Assembly: GCF_000264905.1 (NCBI RefSeq)
Contig: NW_006763133.1
Coordinates: 343,975-407,974 of the forward strand
Length of the DNA stretch: 64,000 bases
Direction: 5' to 3'
Source: Stereum hirsutum FP-91666 SS1
Taxonomy: Eukaryota; Basidiomycota; Agaricomycetes; Russulales; Stereaceae
In this document: in pieces, positions 36,751 to 48,291 of the stretch
Numbering within the stretch: position 1 is the first letter of the stretch
Layout of the letters: each line of letters begins with the position of its first letter
Notes under the pieces: generated by a model
Database searches by the model: none
What the model was told of the DNA's origin: nothing
Seen by the model: only the letters and a program-made list of their open reading frames with translations
Made by a program: the position numbers and the translations under genes

Positions 36751-39284
36751 ATGTCGACTAATCAGCCTCCCGCTTCGTCCACCCTCGGCTACCAGCCTAA
36801 CGCCGACATCGAAAAAGTCACTGAGAAGGCCTTGGACATGGAGAAGAATGACATAGTTGCTGAAGTGTACGATGTGGAAGACGACTCAGATGTTGGTACG
36901 AGCTCCAGATGCACCTTGAGCACAGTCATAAAATTCTAACATGTCCTTCATCGTAGTGCTTGCGGAGGGTCAATACACGGAAGAGCAGTACAAGACTCTG
37001 AAACGCAAGATCGACCGGTACTTGCTTCCTCTCATGTGGTTGTGTTACGGTCAGTCCCTATCTCCTCAGATATTGATGAATTATACTCATTGCACTCGCG
37101 AGCAGGTCTTCAACAGTCCGACAAGACTTCACTCGGCACTCAGGCAAACTTTGGTCTCGAAACGAGCACGGGGCTAGTTGGGAATCAATATCAATGGCTT
37201 ACAACTATTTTCTGTGAGTACTGTACATATCACCCGCTCATGGGCCCAAAGACTGACTATGGCCATGCTTCGATGGTCAGATCTGATGTACATGTGCTTC
37301 GAGGTATGATCGATGTTTGTGCAGTATAACCTCAGGTTACCTACAATCCTGCAGTTTCCTTCCAACCTTCTTCTTCAACGATGGAAAATGGGGCGAACAC
37401 TGTCTCTTTGCATGATAATATGGGGAATTATCGTTCTGTGTATAGGTTTTGGTTCGTCCCTGAAGTCTCGTGTACCATGACCGGTCATGTTGATTTTTGG
37501 CCCAAACAACAGCTAAGAACTTTAGCCAACTCATTGCGCTGAGAGCTCTTCAGGGCATCGCGGAGTGCTGCATCTCTCCAGGTATGTCTCCAATCCGTAT
37601 AATATTCAATCATCTTAGCCTTGACCATGCGTCTGTCAGGGTTTGTTCTCGTCATTGGTTCTTGGTATAAAACCCGCGAGCACCCTTCCAGAGCGCTATT
37701 CTTCCAGGTCAATATATACGTCGGTTATTGTACAATGAGGTATTCATTGCTGACCGAGAAGTGTGCAATTGCAGAGTGCAAACGCCGGCTTCGGAATTAT
37801 CAGCTCACTCATTCTCTACGGTATTGGAGCTCGAGACTCGAGCGACGAATCCTGGCGCGGGATGTCCTACGTGAGTCATCTCACATATACTGTAGCCCTC
37901 ATATCTTCATGACTCACTGCCTCTTGCACCGACGTTAGTTCCTAGGCTCCGTCACCATTGCAGTTGGAATCATATGCCTATTCCTGCTCGGTACTCCCTC
38001 TGAAGTTCGTTGGGTGACGCCGGAAGAACGAAGAATGGCGAACGCTAGGATTGTTTCGAATCAGACGGGACATGATACCACGGGTGTGAAGAGCTGGAAG
38101 TGGAGCCAAGTTAGGGAGGCTTTCTCCGATCCTGTGGTATGTTCTATCAGGGTGGTCAAAATATGTGAATGTTGATGAGAAATGTGGCGTGGTATTCAAG
38201 GTCTACATCACGCTGTTGAACGCGTTTTTCAGCTCTGTCCCGAACGGAGGCTTAACGACTTTCGGATCTATCCTCTACAAGTCTTTCGGCTTCAGTGCGT
38301 TTCATTTTGAGTTAACTTCAGGCTAAGGAAGGAATCTGACTGTGGAGGCTGATGGTTTCCTTGTTCACATAGCCTCTCTGGAGGTCATCCTCTACGGTCT
38401 TCCGAGCAACGTTTTCAGTGTGCTCTGGTTCATTGTCGTCGGCCTCACGGTTTCACGATACCAGAATCTTCGTCTATACTTCATGGTGTTTTCATCCTTA
38501 TGTCCCCTCGCCGGATTCCTAGGTCTTGTCATTCTTCCGTCCGATGATAAGTATAGGTGGACGAAGTGGGGTACGTTCGCATCGGTATTTTCGACTTCTT
38601 TCTCGTTGGTAGCTGACATTTTATCGATATGGCGAATCGACAGGCTGTCTCTTCCTCACAACTCCTTTTGTAGTTTCTATGTTCATGGGATGGAGCCTCA
38701 TCCCATCTAACATCCCTGGTCGCACCAAACGCACGGTGGCGAGCTCGTTAACGTTCGTGGGATATTGTGTGGGTAACATGGTCGGCTCTCAAATCTTTCA
38801 GAGCAAGGATGCTGTAAGTCACGCCCGTAGCATTAATTGTGGCCCTTGTATAAGGTCAAGTTCGACGCTGGCTAACCCGTGTACGACTTGTATTGTGCGT
38901 TCAATGTCGGTATAGCCAAGGTATATCAAGGCAAGCTCGGTATGCGCTGCAAGCTTTGGCGCAGAGGTCCTCTTGATATGCCGTACGTCCCTTTTCACCC
39001 CTGCCCTCTTATTTAATGACATAATTCTCTTGCTTTTCTTGGACCTTCATCCTCATCGCATCATTATAAACACAGTCTGGCGCATCATTTACGTTGTCCG
39101 CAATCGGCGCAAGGACAAGCTCATAGCGAACGACGGCCTCACGCCCGAAGAACGTGTCAAGGAAGGAAAGAGACTCGGCGAGGCAGATGCGACGGATTTC
39201 GAGAATCCATATGTACGTTTCTAACTCCTTGTGGTCTGGCTCTTGCTAATGGTCGATGGACTCTAGTTCCGGTATACCATGTAA
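36751..39284 (+). CDS. MFS transporter, allantoate/anion:cation symporter type
   Basis: A 12-helix plasma-membrane permease of the Dal5-like anion:cation symporter family, which takes up allantoate, ureidosuccinate, vitamins or related organic anions. The cytosolic N-terminus is acidic, followed by KTLKRKIDRYLLPLMWLCYG, typical of this family. Then come QSDKTSLGTQANFGL, GNQYQWLTTIFYVTYLVFQF, PSNLLLQRWKMGRTLSL, ALRALQGIAECCISPGFVLV, REHPSRALFFQ, LFLLGTPSEVRWVTPEERR and a second half ending EGKRLGEADATDFENPYFRY. A start at 36751 has better ATG context than the in-frame ATG at 36721. About twelve introns. The 38.6-39.0 kb exons are the least certain. Substrate not determinable. Confidence 0.88.
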
Positions 39285-39619
39285 GGATGCGACCTGTGTA
39301 GGATGACGACGAGTGCTGCGTAACGATGTTCTGGTCCTCTAGACATATAGATTTATTCATATTCTGTTGTATCATTTGAGAATCGTATGGTCAAAGGCAA
39401 ACACGTCGAGGCCTGCAAAACGTTACTGGCCAGAGCTCGTTCCAGGTGGCGTGGCACAGCGAATGTCCCACGATTGTCGGTGATGTGGCGCTCCTAGCTC
39501 CAAGCAATGAAGTCCCGTCCTCAATATCTCATAACAGTCTGCACCACAATATTACACCCAGCTTCCTGATTCGAAATGCGAAACACAAGGCAGAACTGAC
39601 TGGACACCGGCGGTCGCAA
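39285..39619. other. Convergent 3' spacer between MFS and RPN7 genes
   Basis: 335 bp with no recognised feature. Confidence 0.4.
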
Positions 39620-41188
39620 CTAATACAAAACCTTACTCAACCTCTGCACACTGTTCAATAGCACGTCTCCCTTCCTCAACACCGTCTCGCACTGCGCATT
39701 CTTCACTTCCGGCCGATTTGTCTCGACGATCCCATGTACTTTGTCAATGGAGGCATGCAGACGACCCGAGGCGATGAAGCGGGAGAGTTCGCTACAAGAC
39801 CCAACAGCCCATATCAATATTGAAACGCAGCAGTTAGTGAGTATGATTAGTTATCGGATGGATGGAAGGAAAAGGGTACGAACGTGTCCATGAATTCTAC
39901 AGAAACACCGAAGGCTCTGCTCAAGCTCTCCAGTGTCAAACTTCTGTAACTCTCGAGGAGTTGGGTGTAGGCGAGGATACGCATCTCGCGGACGTAGTAC
40001 CGCGCGTGTGGTGCGAGCAAGCGCGAGGGTAGCAGATGGGTTTGTTCAAGGGTTGCTATTGAAGGATGTAAGCGAGCTTGAAGACGAAATTTATGGTGGG
40101 AAGGGTATGCAACTGAAACGCACCGAGGGCGACGAAGAACTTGTCGTAGTGGCAGTCGTACAGAGATTTTGTGACATCAGCAAGAACTGGGAGTTCGGGA
40201 AGAACTTGGTTGACTTCTGGTGCTGCGATAATCTGGGGATAGAGCGCAAAATTAGCCGTTGAGTATATTAGATAAACATAACGCGGTGATCTAAGTAGAA
40301 CGTATGTGGCAGACGCCTCATGTGACAATCCTGCAGGGTGGGCCGTGGTCTATCTGCACCCCAAATAGTAGAAAGAGAAAAACTTGTCAATGGATCGTTC
40401 AACATACCTTCTTCTTCAGATCCACCCGGTTCAACGTCAATACAGCACTAATGACCGTCAACGCCACAAAGTCGTTGTACGACAGTAGCTCTGTCGCAGT
40501 GAACGTGCTCAGTGCATCAATGAACAGGTCGCTGGCCTGCCTGAACTTCCGTATTGACAGCGCGTGTAGACCGGAATAGACCTTCAGGCGGTTCCGGCGA
40601 TCCCAGTCTCCTCCTTCGTCGACGAGAGATTCGGCTTTTGTGAGGTTGGAGGTAATTAATGGGATATCGGCGAAGAAGAGCCCAATTCGGACAAGAGTAA
40701 GGGTGATGTCGATGCGCGAACCAAGCCCTGGTGTTTTGTCCAGGGCAAGCGTTTGAGCTTCAATGGCCTTCTCCTATTGCAACCAATTTGTGCAAAAGTA
40801 TCAGCTCACGAGTCAAAGGCATTTATCACATAGGCTGAAACTATATCACCCTCTCTCCGATCTTGGTCAAATAGGCCGCCTTCGCTTTCAGTGCGTCCCC
40901 GATTTCGCTCTCACCCTCCGTCTCCTCAGCGTCCTTCAGCCGCTTGTCCAACTTTTCGAGTTCCTCCTCATTTTGCTTCTCCATCTGTTTCAGCAGCTCT
41001 TCGTCCATGTTAAGTGCACCTGCTGCAGTGACTAGGCGATAGTATGGTGCCATGGAGTCTGCCTTGATACCTTCCAGGAGAGATGTGCGGGCCGCTGCAT
41101 GGAGAGTGGAGAGGGAAGGTTGGAGAAGAGTATAATATTGTTGTGGGAGAGTAAGATTCGGAATGGGGAGAACGTTATCTTCGGCCAT
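39620..41188 (-). CDS. RPN7: 26S proteasome regulatory subunit RPN7 (lid)
   Basis: A structural lid subunit of the 19S regulatory particle. The start [20 protein letters not shown] is the first ATG; the open frame extends slightly upstream without another ATG. Recognisable segments: [20 protein letters not shown], a charged linker ([20 protein letters not shown]), [80 protein letters not shown] and [20 protein letters not shown]. The PCI/winged-helix end is [34 protein letters not shown] and the terminal VQRLSKVLY. Five or six introns. It lies head to head with RPN6. Confidence 0.95.
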
Positions 41189-41435
41189 TGTTGAGCTCGT
41201 TGTCAAAAGTAGTGAGGTCGGGGTCTGGAAGACGAAGGGAACGGTGAACGCGTGAGGGGCTTGCGATGGACGCGACGCGTCACCACCAATTGAACAGGCA
41301 CCCTAACCCCACACCCGGGCTCGCCACTGTTGTGCACAACACCCTAACCCCTGAATCGGGTCTGACGCGTACGCGTACGCGTTCACTTTCCTGAACCTGC
41401 ACGAAGTCATTATCCCCTCCATTCCTTGTTTAATC
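41189..41435. promoter_or_regulatory. Shared bidirectional promoter of RPN7 and RPN6
   Basis: 247 bp separate the two start codons. Five ACGCGT hexamers occur: 41248-41253, 41275-41280, and three perfectly tandem at 41365-41382. Two copies of CACCCTAACCCC occur at 41299-41310 and 41340-41351. ACGCGT is the MBF/MluI cell-cycle box of yeasts; CCCTAA boxes resemble telobox/TBF-type elements known from promoters of translation and growth genes. I see no copy of the yeast PACE element. No TATA box. Factor assignment is inference. Confidence 0.65.
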
Positions 41436-43699
41436 ATGTCCAGCACCGCAGGCCTCCTTACTGAAGCACAATCACTGTCAAAGACAGACCCAAAACGCGC
41501 CGAACAAATTTTCAGGGATATTCTCAATGCCTCAGGGAATGACGCTGTGGCTGGTACGGACGATGCGTCCAAGGATCAGGCGTTGAGGAACCAGGAGACC
41601 GCGCTCGTTAAGCTAGGAGAACTTTATAGAGATCAGAAGTGCGTTAATTCTTGACAATGCTCCGACATGTATGAGACTGACCTTGCTTGCCTACTCTATT
41701 GCTCAGGAACCCACAGGGACTGGCGGAAGTCATCACACTCTCCCGGGCCTTTATGTCTTCCACAGCGAAGGCAAAGACAGCCAAACTCAGTTAGTTACAT
41801 CACCCGTCATATTTCATTGTCTAAATATGAGTGTACAGTTCGCACTCTCCTCGACTTCTTCAATCCTATCCCGGACAGCCAGAACATTCAAATCGCCGTA
41901 CTAACTGATAATATCGACTGGGCCAAGCGCGAGAAGCGGATATTCTTGAAGCAATCGCTGGAGACAAGACTTATTGGAATGTAAGTTCTCACTTCATCTT
42001 GGATCGACAGTGAGTTGGGACCAGGTTACTCGCCACTCGAACGAAGTCCTCTACGGCGTCTGTTATGCAATCCGCCAGTCCGCAACACGCCAATATAAAT
42101 ATAGTGCCTTCTCCTGCGTATGAAGATGCCGTACAGGGCGCTATATCGTTTTATAAGCTGGGCATCTTAACCTGTCGCCCTCCGTAGAGACGATTTCGAG
42201 AATAGCTGTGTGGCGTGTGTGGCCCAGACTAGATCTCGGAATATCTGTGTTTCCAGGCGAGGACTCATTGAACATCCACCCTAAAGAGCTTTTACTTCTG
42301 TTGATACGGGTGGTATTAAATTTTATTACTTTGACCATTATATTAAAACTACTGCTGTAGGTCATGATGCTGATAATCGTCTCATATTATAGCCAACTCG
42401 ACATCGGTCAATACAAGCCAGCGCTCGCACTCATTGATAGCCTCCTCACCGAACTCAAACGCCTCGACGACAAGATGATCCTTACCGAAGTCCACCTCCT
42501 CGAATCCCGCGTCCACCGGGGAACAGGAAACTTTCCCAAAGCTAAGGTCTGCAACCCCCTCCTCCTTCACATCCTTCCTCAACATCCGGAGATTTGTATC
42601 AATGGTTTTCTTTTTTTTTCTTATTTGATCTGATAGGCCGCCCTCACCTCCTCCCGCACCGCTGCAAACTCGATCTACTGCCCACCCCATCTCCAAGCCG
42701 CCCTCGACCTCCAATCTGGAATTCTTCACGCGGAGGACAAAGACTACACGACTGCGTACTCATACTTCTTCGAGACATTCGAGAACATGAGCGCGCAAGA
42801 TGATCCTGGAGCCCTGAACGCGTTGAAGTATATGTTATTGTGTAAAGTCATGTTGAACCTCGTAGGTCCATCTACCCTGGCAGTAAATGATGACATTCTA
42901 ACTCTGCACGTGTAGCCAGAGGACGTGACTTCTCTACTTTCGATCAAGCTGGCCCTGAAGTACGCACAACTTAGAGATGTCGAGAGCATGCGTGCGGTTG
43001 CACGGGCACACCAGAACCGTGACCTTGCAGACTTTGAAAAGGCACTCCGAGATTACCGGGAAGGTCAGCTCACACGGTCTTTCTCTTCACTTGTACTAGA
43101 TATTGATTTGGTGGCAAATGCAGAACTTTCCTCAGACCCGACCATCCGTTCACATCTCGCAGCGCTGTACGACACTCTTCTTGAACAGAACTTGCTCCGG
43201 ATAGTCGAGCCCTACTCAGTGGTGGAGATTGAATACGTGGCGCAGAGGGTCGGACAGGGCAGGCAGGATGTCGAGGCGAAGTGCGTTTCTGCTTCTGCTT
43301 CTGCTTCTCTTTCTTTCGCGAGGAACGCTGACGTTCTCTGTGATGTGGCATGGGTGGTGTCGACTTGATAGGCTGTCGCAGATGATCCTGGACAAAGTCT
43401 TCCACGGCGTTCTCGATCAAGGACGGGGATGCCTCCTAGTCTTCGATGAAACGGAAGGCGACGTACGTAGCCATTCTCCCTAATCACTCTACCTGGTTTC
43501 GGTTCCTGCATATGCTAATTTTATCGCTTCAATCGGACAGAACACGTACGGTGCTGCCATTGATACTCTAGAACAAGTAAGCAAGGTAGTGGAGTCGCTC
43601 TACGCGAAGGTGCGTCCGTTCTTTCCGGACTGGCCTGTCTGCTTTGCTGACATGTGTTTTGTGGGTGTTGGGTACATTTAGACTGTGAAGATAGCATAG
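41436..43699 (+). CDS. RPN6: 26S proteasome regulatory subunit RPN6 (lid)
   Basis: A lid subunit that clamps the 19S lid to the 20S core. It starts [20 protein letters not shown]. Then come [156 protein letters not shown] and [20 protein letters not shown]. The PCI end is [40 protein letters not shown]. The last exon gives TVKIA and TAG at 43697-43699. Protein coverage is complete without gaps. One intron (about 41982-42391) is about 410 nt, far above the others. Another contains a TCTGCT microsatellite near 43.29 kb. Confidence 0.95.
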
Positions 43700-44016
43700 G
43701 TATAGATCTGGTGGTTGGGGATGTATCCTTGCCTGCGCATTTGTGTATTGTATCGATGCAAGAAATCGATTCATCTTGCAGCTCTTTTCGACCTCTGGCC
43801 GGCATCGTTTCTAACGTATGTTGGACCATGACATGCAACGATGCGGATGTCATTGACTGCTTTCTGGACATGGCAATGGACCATTGTGCGCATCGACCAT
43901 GCGATGAGCGAGAGTGAAGATGCAGTACATTGGAAGCAGGCCGCCAGCATACAAGGAATACATCCGGTCCAGTCCGAAACCAAGATTGTGAACTAGCTGA
44001 CAGAACTAAGAATTAT
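43700..44016. other. Convergent 3' spacer
   Basis: 317 bp between the RPN6 and NAD(P)-binding gene 3' ends. Nothing recognised. Confidence 0.4.
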
Positions 44017-44976
44017 CTAATAGGCTACATTCACGCCCTTGCCCTCCAGGGCATCCCACTCCGCTCCCAGAAGCCTCTCGGCGATAAAATGCGCCACGTC
44101 CTTCCGGCTGACCGTGTAGCCACCCTTCACCGCCAAATCTCCCTCAGCCTTGATTCTATACTTCTCCTTACACTCTCCATCCGTCAACAACGCCGGTCTC
44201 ACTACCACCACACGCTTCAACTCTCCCTTCCCTGGCAATCCTTCGGTCTGGTCCCAATCTTCCGGTAGGATGTGTTCCTCAGATTCCGGATTACCGAGCG
44301 CCCGAGCGAGAATCCTTTCGGCGCCTTGTTTGTCCTTGTGAGGACTGTGGAGGACACGATAGAAAACACGCATGGCGAGGGGCAGTGTGGAGGTGTTCTC
44401 GGGTGTGAGGCCGGTTGATGTGACGGCGACGATGCGTGGAAGGGTAGATGTGCGAGGCATGGTGGAGAGGGTGTTGATCAGTGAGTGGGAGCAGAGATCG
44501 GGTGGCGAGATGAGGAAACCACAGGTGAGGCTGAATGTGGGCGTGCCACCTGAGAGATATAGGGTTTAGCACCACAATTCAACCTAATCTTCCGAGAAAG
44601 CAGCAAAGGTATAGGTGAACTTACCGACGGTGAAAAGGAGAACGTCGACTTGTCCATCCGCGTCTGACGAGGAACCTGGGACATTCTGACCCGCTACCTC
44701 CCAACCTCGACGGACATCTTCTTTCACCAAAGCATCTCCCTTCACGGTTCGGACCCTTCCCTGCTTGACGAATCCCTGGATAGCTTCATCCTCATCAAAA
44801 CAAGAGGGGTTTCGGAGGAGGAACGTCACTGTGGCGCCTTTATCTACAAACAACCATGGTGCAGATTCAGATTGACACGACGCTAACACACGAGGAAAAT
44901 GGATGGACTTACGAAGAAGCCTGAGGCTAGCGTGATATCCAATATTGCGGGAACCTCCGATGGTGTAGACTTTCAT
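44017..44976 (-). CDS. NAD(P)-binding (NmrA/SDR-like) protein
   Basis: A Rossmann-fold protein of the atypical SDR/NmrA-like type. Its role could be a reductase or a redox-sensing regulator. MKVYTIGGSRNIGYHASLRL gives the beta-alpha-beta dinucleotide motif (GGSRNIG). ATVTFLLRNPSCFDEDEAIQ and VRTVKGDALVKEDVRRGWE follow, then DVLLFTVG, LPRIVAVTSTGL and KDKQGAERILAR. The end is LKRVVVVRPALLTDGECKEK, GGYTVSRKDVAHFIAERLLG and GVNVAY. Size is about 270 residues, with three short introns. An in-frame ATG at 44991 adds five residues. A TATATA at 45104-45109 lies about 115-130 bp upstream on this strand and is a likely TATA box. Confidence 0.8.
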
Positions 44977-45857
44977 TGTTGTCGAAGTCATTGGTTTATC
45001 CGATGAAGATGGTGTGAAGAAGGTGATACAAGGAGTAGATCCAAGTAAAGAGTATGAGTTGTAGCTGTAGTAGAGAGACGTCAAGTCAAAGCGGTAGGCG
45101 AATTATATACTCGGTCTACATCGGGCTCGGGCAACGAGTAGAATGCAAAGCCAACAGCCAGTACGCTAAAGGACGTACACTTTCCAACAGGTTTACCCAG
45201 GCCGTCAAAGCCATCAACGCCATGTCGATACACCTGCACTGCCTATCGTGTACACCGTCTTCGAGGTGGTTAGTTCGTTTCCCACGCACTTGATGTGGTC
45301 CGCTGAGCATGATGATGACTCCGGTGACTCACCAGTGGAAAGGATCACTGCCTCAAGATACACCTCACCTGAAGGGCTATGTTTCGCATTGAGAACTTAG
45401 GGGAACTTAGACATCCTAGTACGTGCACTTGGTCCAAACCTTTTTAAGGTCTGGTCTGGTCAGGTACGGTAGTATGACAAGATAAGCATATCAGAACTGT
45501 AAATGTATGTGAAGTTACTTACCTTAGACTCCGAGCAGATAGGCCTCTAATAGCCACCCTTGCGCACGATGGCGTCAGGACACAGACGGACAAGGAACAG
45601 GACTAAACGGGAGCAAAAGCTGGCAATAGTCCATCCCATTACGGACGCGTTGTCATTGATCCCGAGGAATGCGCGGGTGTGGCCTATCTCAATGTATCGA
45701 TGGGGCCGACTGCATGAACGAAGAGTGCACCCTCAAGATCTGATCTACCGGTCCGATGTCGCTCTTCATGTTCTGTAATCCTTTCCATACACACACTTGC
45801 GTATGATATAGTGCATACATACATGCTCCGAGAACTCGTGCGCCCAAAACGTCTACC
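44977..45857. other. Intergenic, no gene recognised
   Basis: About 880 bp holding the promoter of the NAD(P)-binding gene (TATATA near 45104) and the 3' end of the agmatinase-like gene. Open frames here lack support. Confidence 0.4.
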
Positions 45858-47633
45858 CTATAATTCCTGCGCCGCCTTCGAAGCCTTCCTCTCATCCCGC
45901 GAGCCTGGTGGCTTCGAATTCATCATCGCACCTAGGAAGTCGTGGATGATGTCCGCGGCTGCGATAGCTGTGATGTCGGCTATCAAGACGATTCAATATG
46001 ATGTCAGGATGAAGTCCAGGACGATAACATATAGACTGAAGAGACCGGAGCGTACCATTATCATACGCGGGCGCAACTTCGACTAGATCAGCACCACTGG
46101 GGCATGGGGAACACAAGATGATCAGTATCGCACGCAGAAGAATATAAGGCAGGAGTGTTTGAAGAGGCATACACGAAATTTAACCCGGAAAGACCCCGGA
46201 TAATTCGCTTCACTTCACGGCTTGTCCATCCTCCAATTTCGGGTGTACCAGCTGTGACCAGGTTATTATCAGAATTGACCGGGGTGGATGTCTATGAAAA
46301 AGAATGAACGTACTTGCGGGAGCCATGCTAGGATCGAGGGTATCGATATCAAGCCTGCCCAAACCAACAGCCAACAGTCATGAGTACGAGCACATACACT
46401 GCAACGGCAGGAAAATTGCACTGCAAGCCATCGTGAACGCAGGGACATACGTGAGATATACAGGATTATTCCCCACACGATCCCGAATGCGCTTGATAAC
46501 TCCATTGACTCCAATGTCGTCGATATCTTCAGCAGAAATGATTATGAAGCCGACGTCGAGGTCATTCTTCATGCTGCTCTCCCCCTATGATTAAGAACCA
46601 CCAATTTCCCAGCAAGTCGCCATGTTTCAGTTAAAGAGCCAGATTTGCGCAGGCGGCTTCAGGCAGAAATGACAGACGCACCGGCATCTTCTGCCTAATC
46701 CCCGCGTGAATATTCGTATCCTTGATCATCAGTCCTTCCTCATTCGCGACGAAGAAATAACTTCCATGGGTGACTGGGTCTGGCTTTGGTGGAGCAGGTA
46801 CGCGCTTGGGGCCTCCGGTGTCAAGATGCGCGTCAAAGTGGATGACCGAGACGGGGCCATAGAACTTGTTGAGAGAACGAAGGATGGGAAGGACAATCGT
46901 ATGGTCGCCACCGAGTCTGGATAGGTTTTAGGATGCATATTAGTGACCTGTGAGATGTGTACGTATCGACAGCAGGAAAGCGATTGTACGTACGTGACGA
47001 TCTTAGGATGGGTCCAGTTGGATTTGGAGACGGAATGGGAAAGCAGAGTATCATATGCGACTTCCATTTGGTCCAACGCGAGCAAATTATCGTATGCGCT
47101 CAACGGGACCTATCACATTATCCATCAATATGCCGTCTCGTTCTCCACCTCGAATTCTCCAGCCAAACGAGAAAAGTAAAACAGACACGTACATCGCCAC
47201 AATCCATGACCTTCACTCCCTCATATGGGTTCATCCCCCATGCTAACGAGTGCCCCCACACTTCGCTTTGCCTCCTACTCCCCAGCCTGATTCCATGCGG
47301 CCCGAACCGCGCACCAGCCCTATACGAAGTCGTGGTATCGAATGGCATGCCGAAGATGGCGATATCATAGGACGTGGATGGGTCATCGAGACAGCGAGCA
47401 TAATCAAGGTGTGAGAAGGACAGTGGGCCTGTGTAGGAGAGATCGGATTGGGGCCCATATTTAGCCAAGTAGTTTTGCGGCTGCTTGGAGTCTGCGTTGG
47501 AGGACGAGACGGGCGAGACGGCTGGAGATATGTAGCCAAGAGGGACATGGTGCGAGTGTACCTCGTCCGCACGCGACAGCAGGCCCTGAAGAAGGAAAAC
47601 CAGTGCGATTGTAGACTTCACCCCTGTCTTCAT
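45858..47633 (-). CDS. Agmatinase-like ureohydrolase with signal peptide
   Basis: A member of the arginase/agmatinase/ureohydrolase superfamily (binuclear Mn). The start MKTGVKSTIALVFLLQGLLS reads as a signal peptide, so the enzyme is probably secreted or vacuolar. The core includes LDYARCLDDPSTSYDIAIFG, MPFDTTTSYRAGARFGPHGI, PKIVTLGGDHTI (first metal His), VSVIHFDAHLDTGG (DAHxD metal site), THGSYFFVANEEGLI, GLDIDTLDPSMAPA (DxDxxDP) and LVEVAPAYDNAEITGITAAD. It ends KASKAAQEL at a TAG. All metal-ligand motifs are intact. About eight introns. The substrate could be agmatine or another guanidino compound. TATATA at 47713-47718, 80 bp upstream on this strand, is a good TATA candidate. Confidence 0.9.
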
Positions 47634-48291
47634 CTCTGAAACTCCAACCTGTCCGAAGAGGGAGAAGTAGGGAGAAGTCGAACGATGACCATCGTCGACC
47701 GCTACCGTCGAATATATAGCTTCCGGGAAGAGCTCTACATTTGTTATATGGGTTTGATATCTAAGACTGAACACGAGCTCGAGGATTCAGGCCCAAGGAT
47801 CGGTCAAGGTGGATGCCACGGCAGATAGCTAGGGGCGTAGATAAGGAGAATAGTCCTGTCCCGTCGGAAAACCCGCATTTCCCCTCCACGAAAGAACGCG
47901 ACTTTTCAGTAACAATAGGGTCATATCCAGTGTTTATTCGAGAAGTTTTACAAGACAGTGAGATGTGCGCACGTAGGGATCGGTCGCAATTAGGGATGGT
48001 GGTCAAAGGAGATCATTTGTTGGCCATTTATGAGCCACTTTCGACGGACTCACCCCGGATACTGCCGGCTCCCAAGCTACATGCACTACTTGGTGCCACT
48101 CGAGGGGCCACCCAATAGTCAGTACAAACGATAGCGGCCACTACCCCAGGCTTGGGCGAGCGATGCTCACTCCGAGCATCCGAGTACTGATACAAGCCGT
48201 TAAGTAAGTTGGGCTCACTGTGTATGCATTTGTATGCAATACCTGCGTGATATCGAACCTCACGAAGTCATCCATGGTGGTATATTTGCTA
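47634..48291. other. Intergenic spacer with a small hairpin
   Basis: Contains the agmatinase-like promoter. GATGCTC-ACTCC-GAGCATC near 48.16 kb is a 7-bp stem with a 5-nt loop, downstream of the membrane-protein gene. No gene recognised. Confidence 0.4.

Noticed and set aside
30897..39284. Secondary-metabolite cluster (P450 plus MFS transporter)
   Set aside because: No core synthase, cyclase or other tailoring enzyme lies nearby. The transporter belongs to the nutrient anion-permease type and is about 3.5 kb away across a gene-poor gap.
42000..42390. Intronic C/D-box snoRNA in the long RPN6 intron
   Set aside because: TGATG and CTGA words occur but not in a proper C...D arrangement with a terminal stem. 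Kept only as a long-intron observation.
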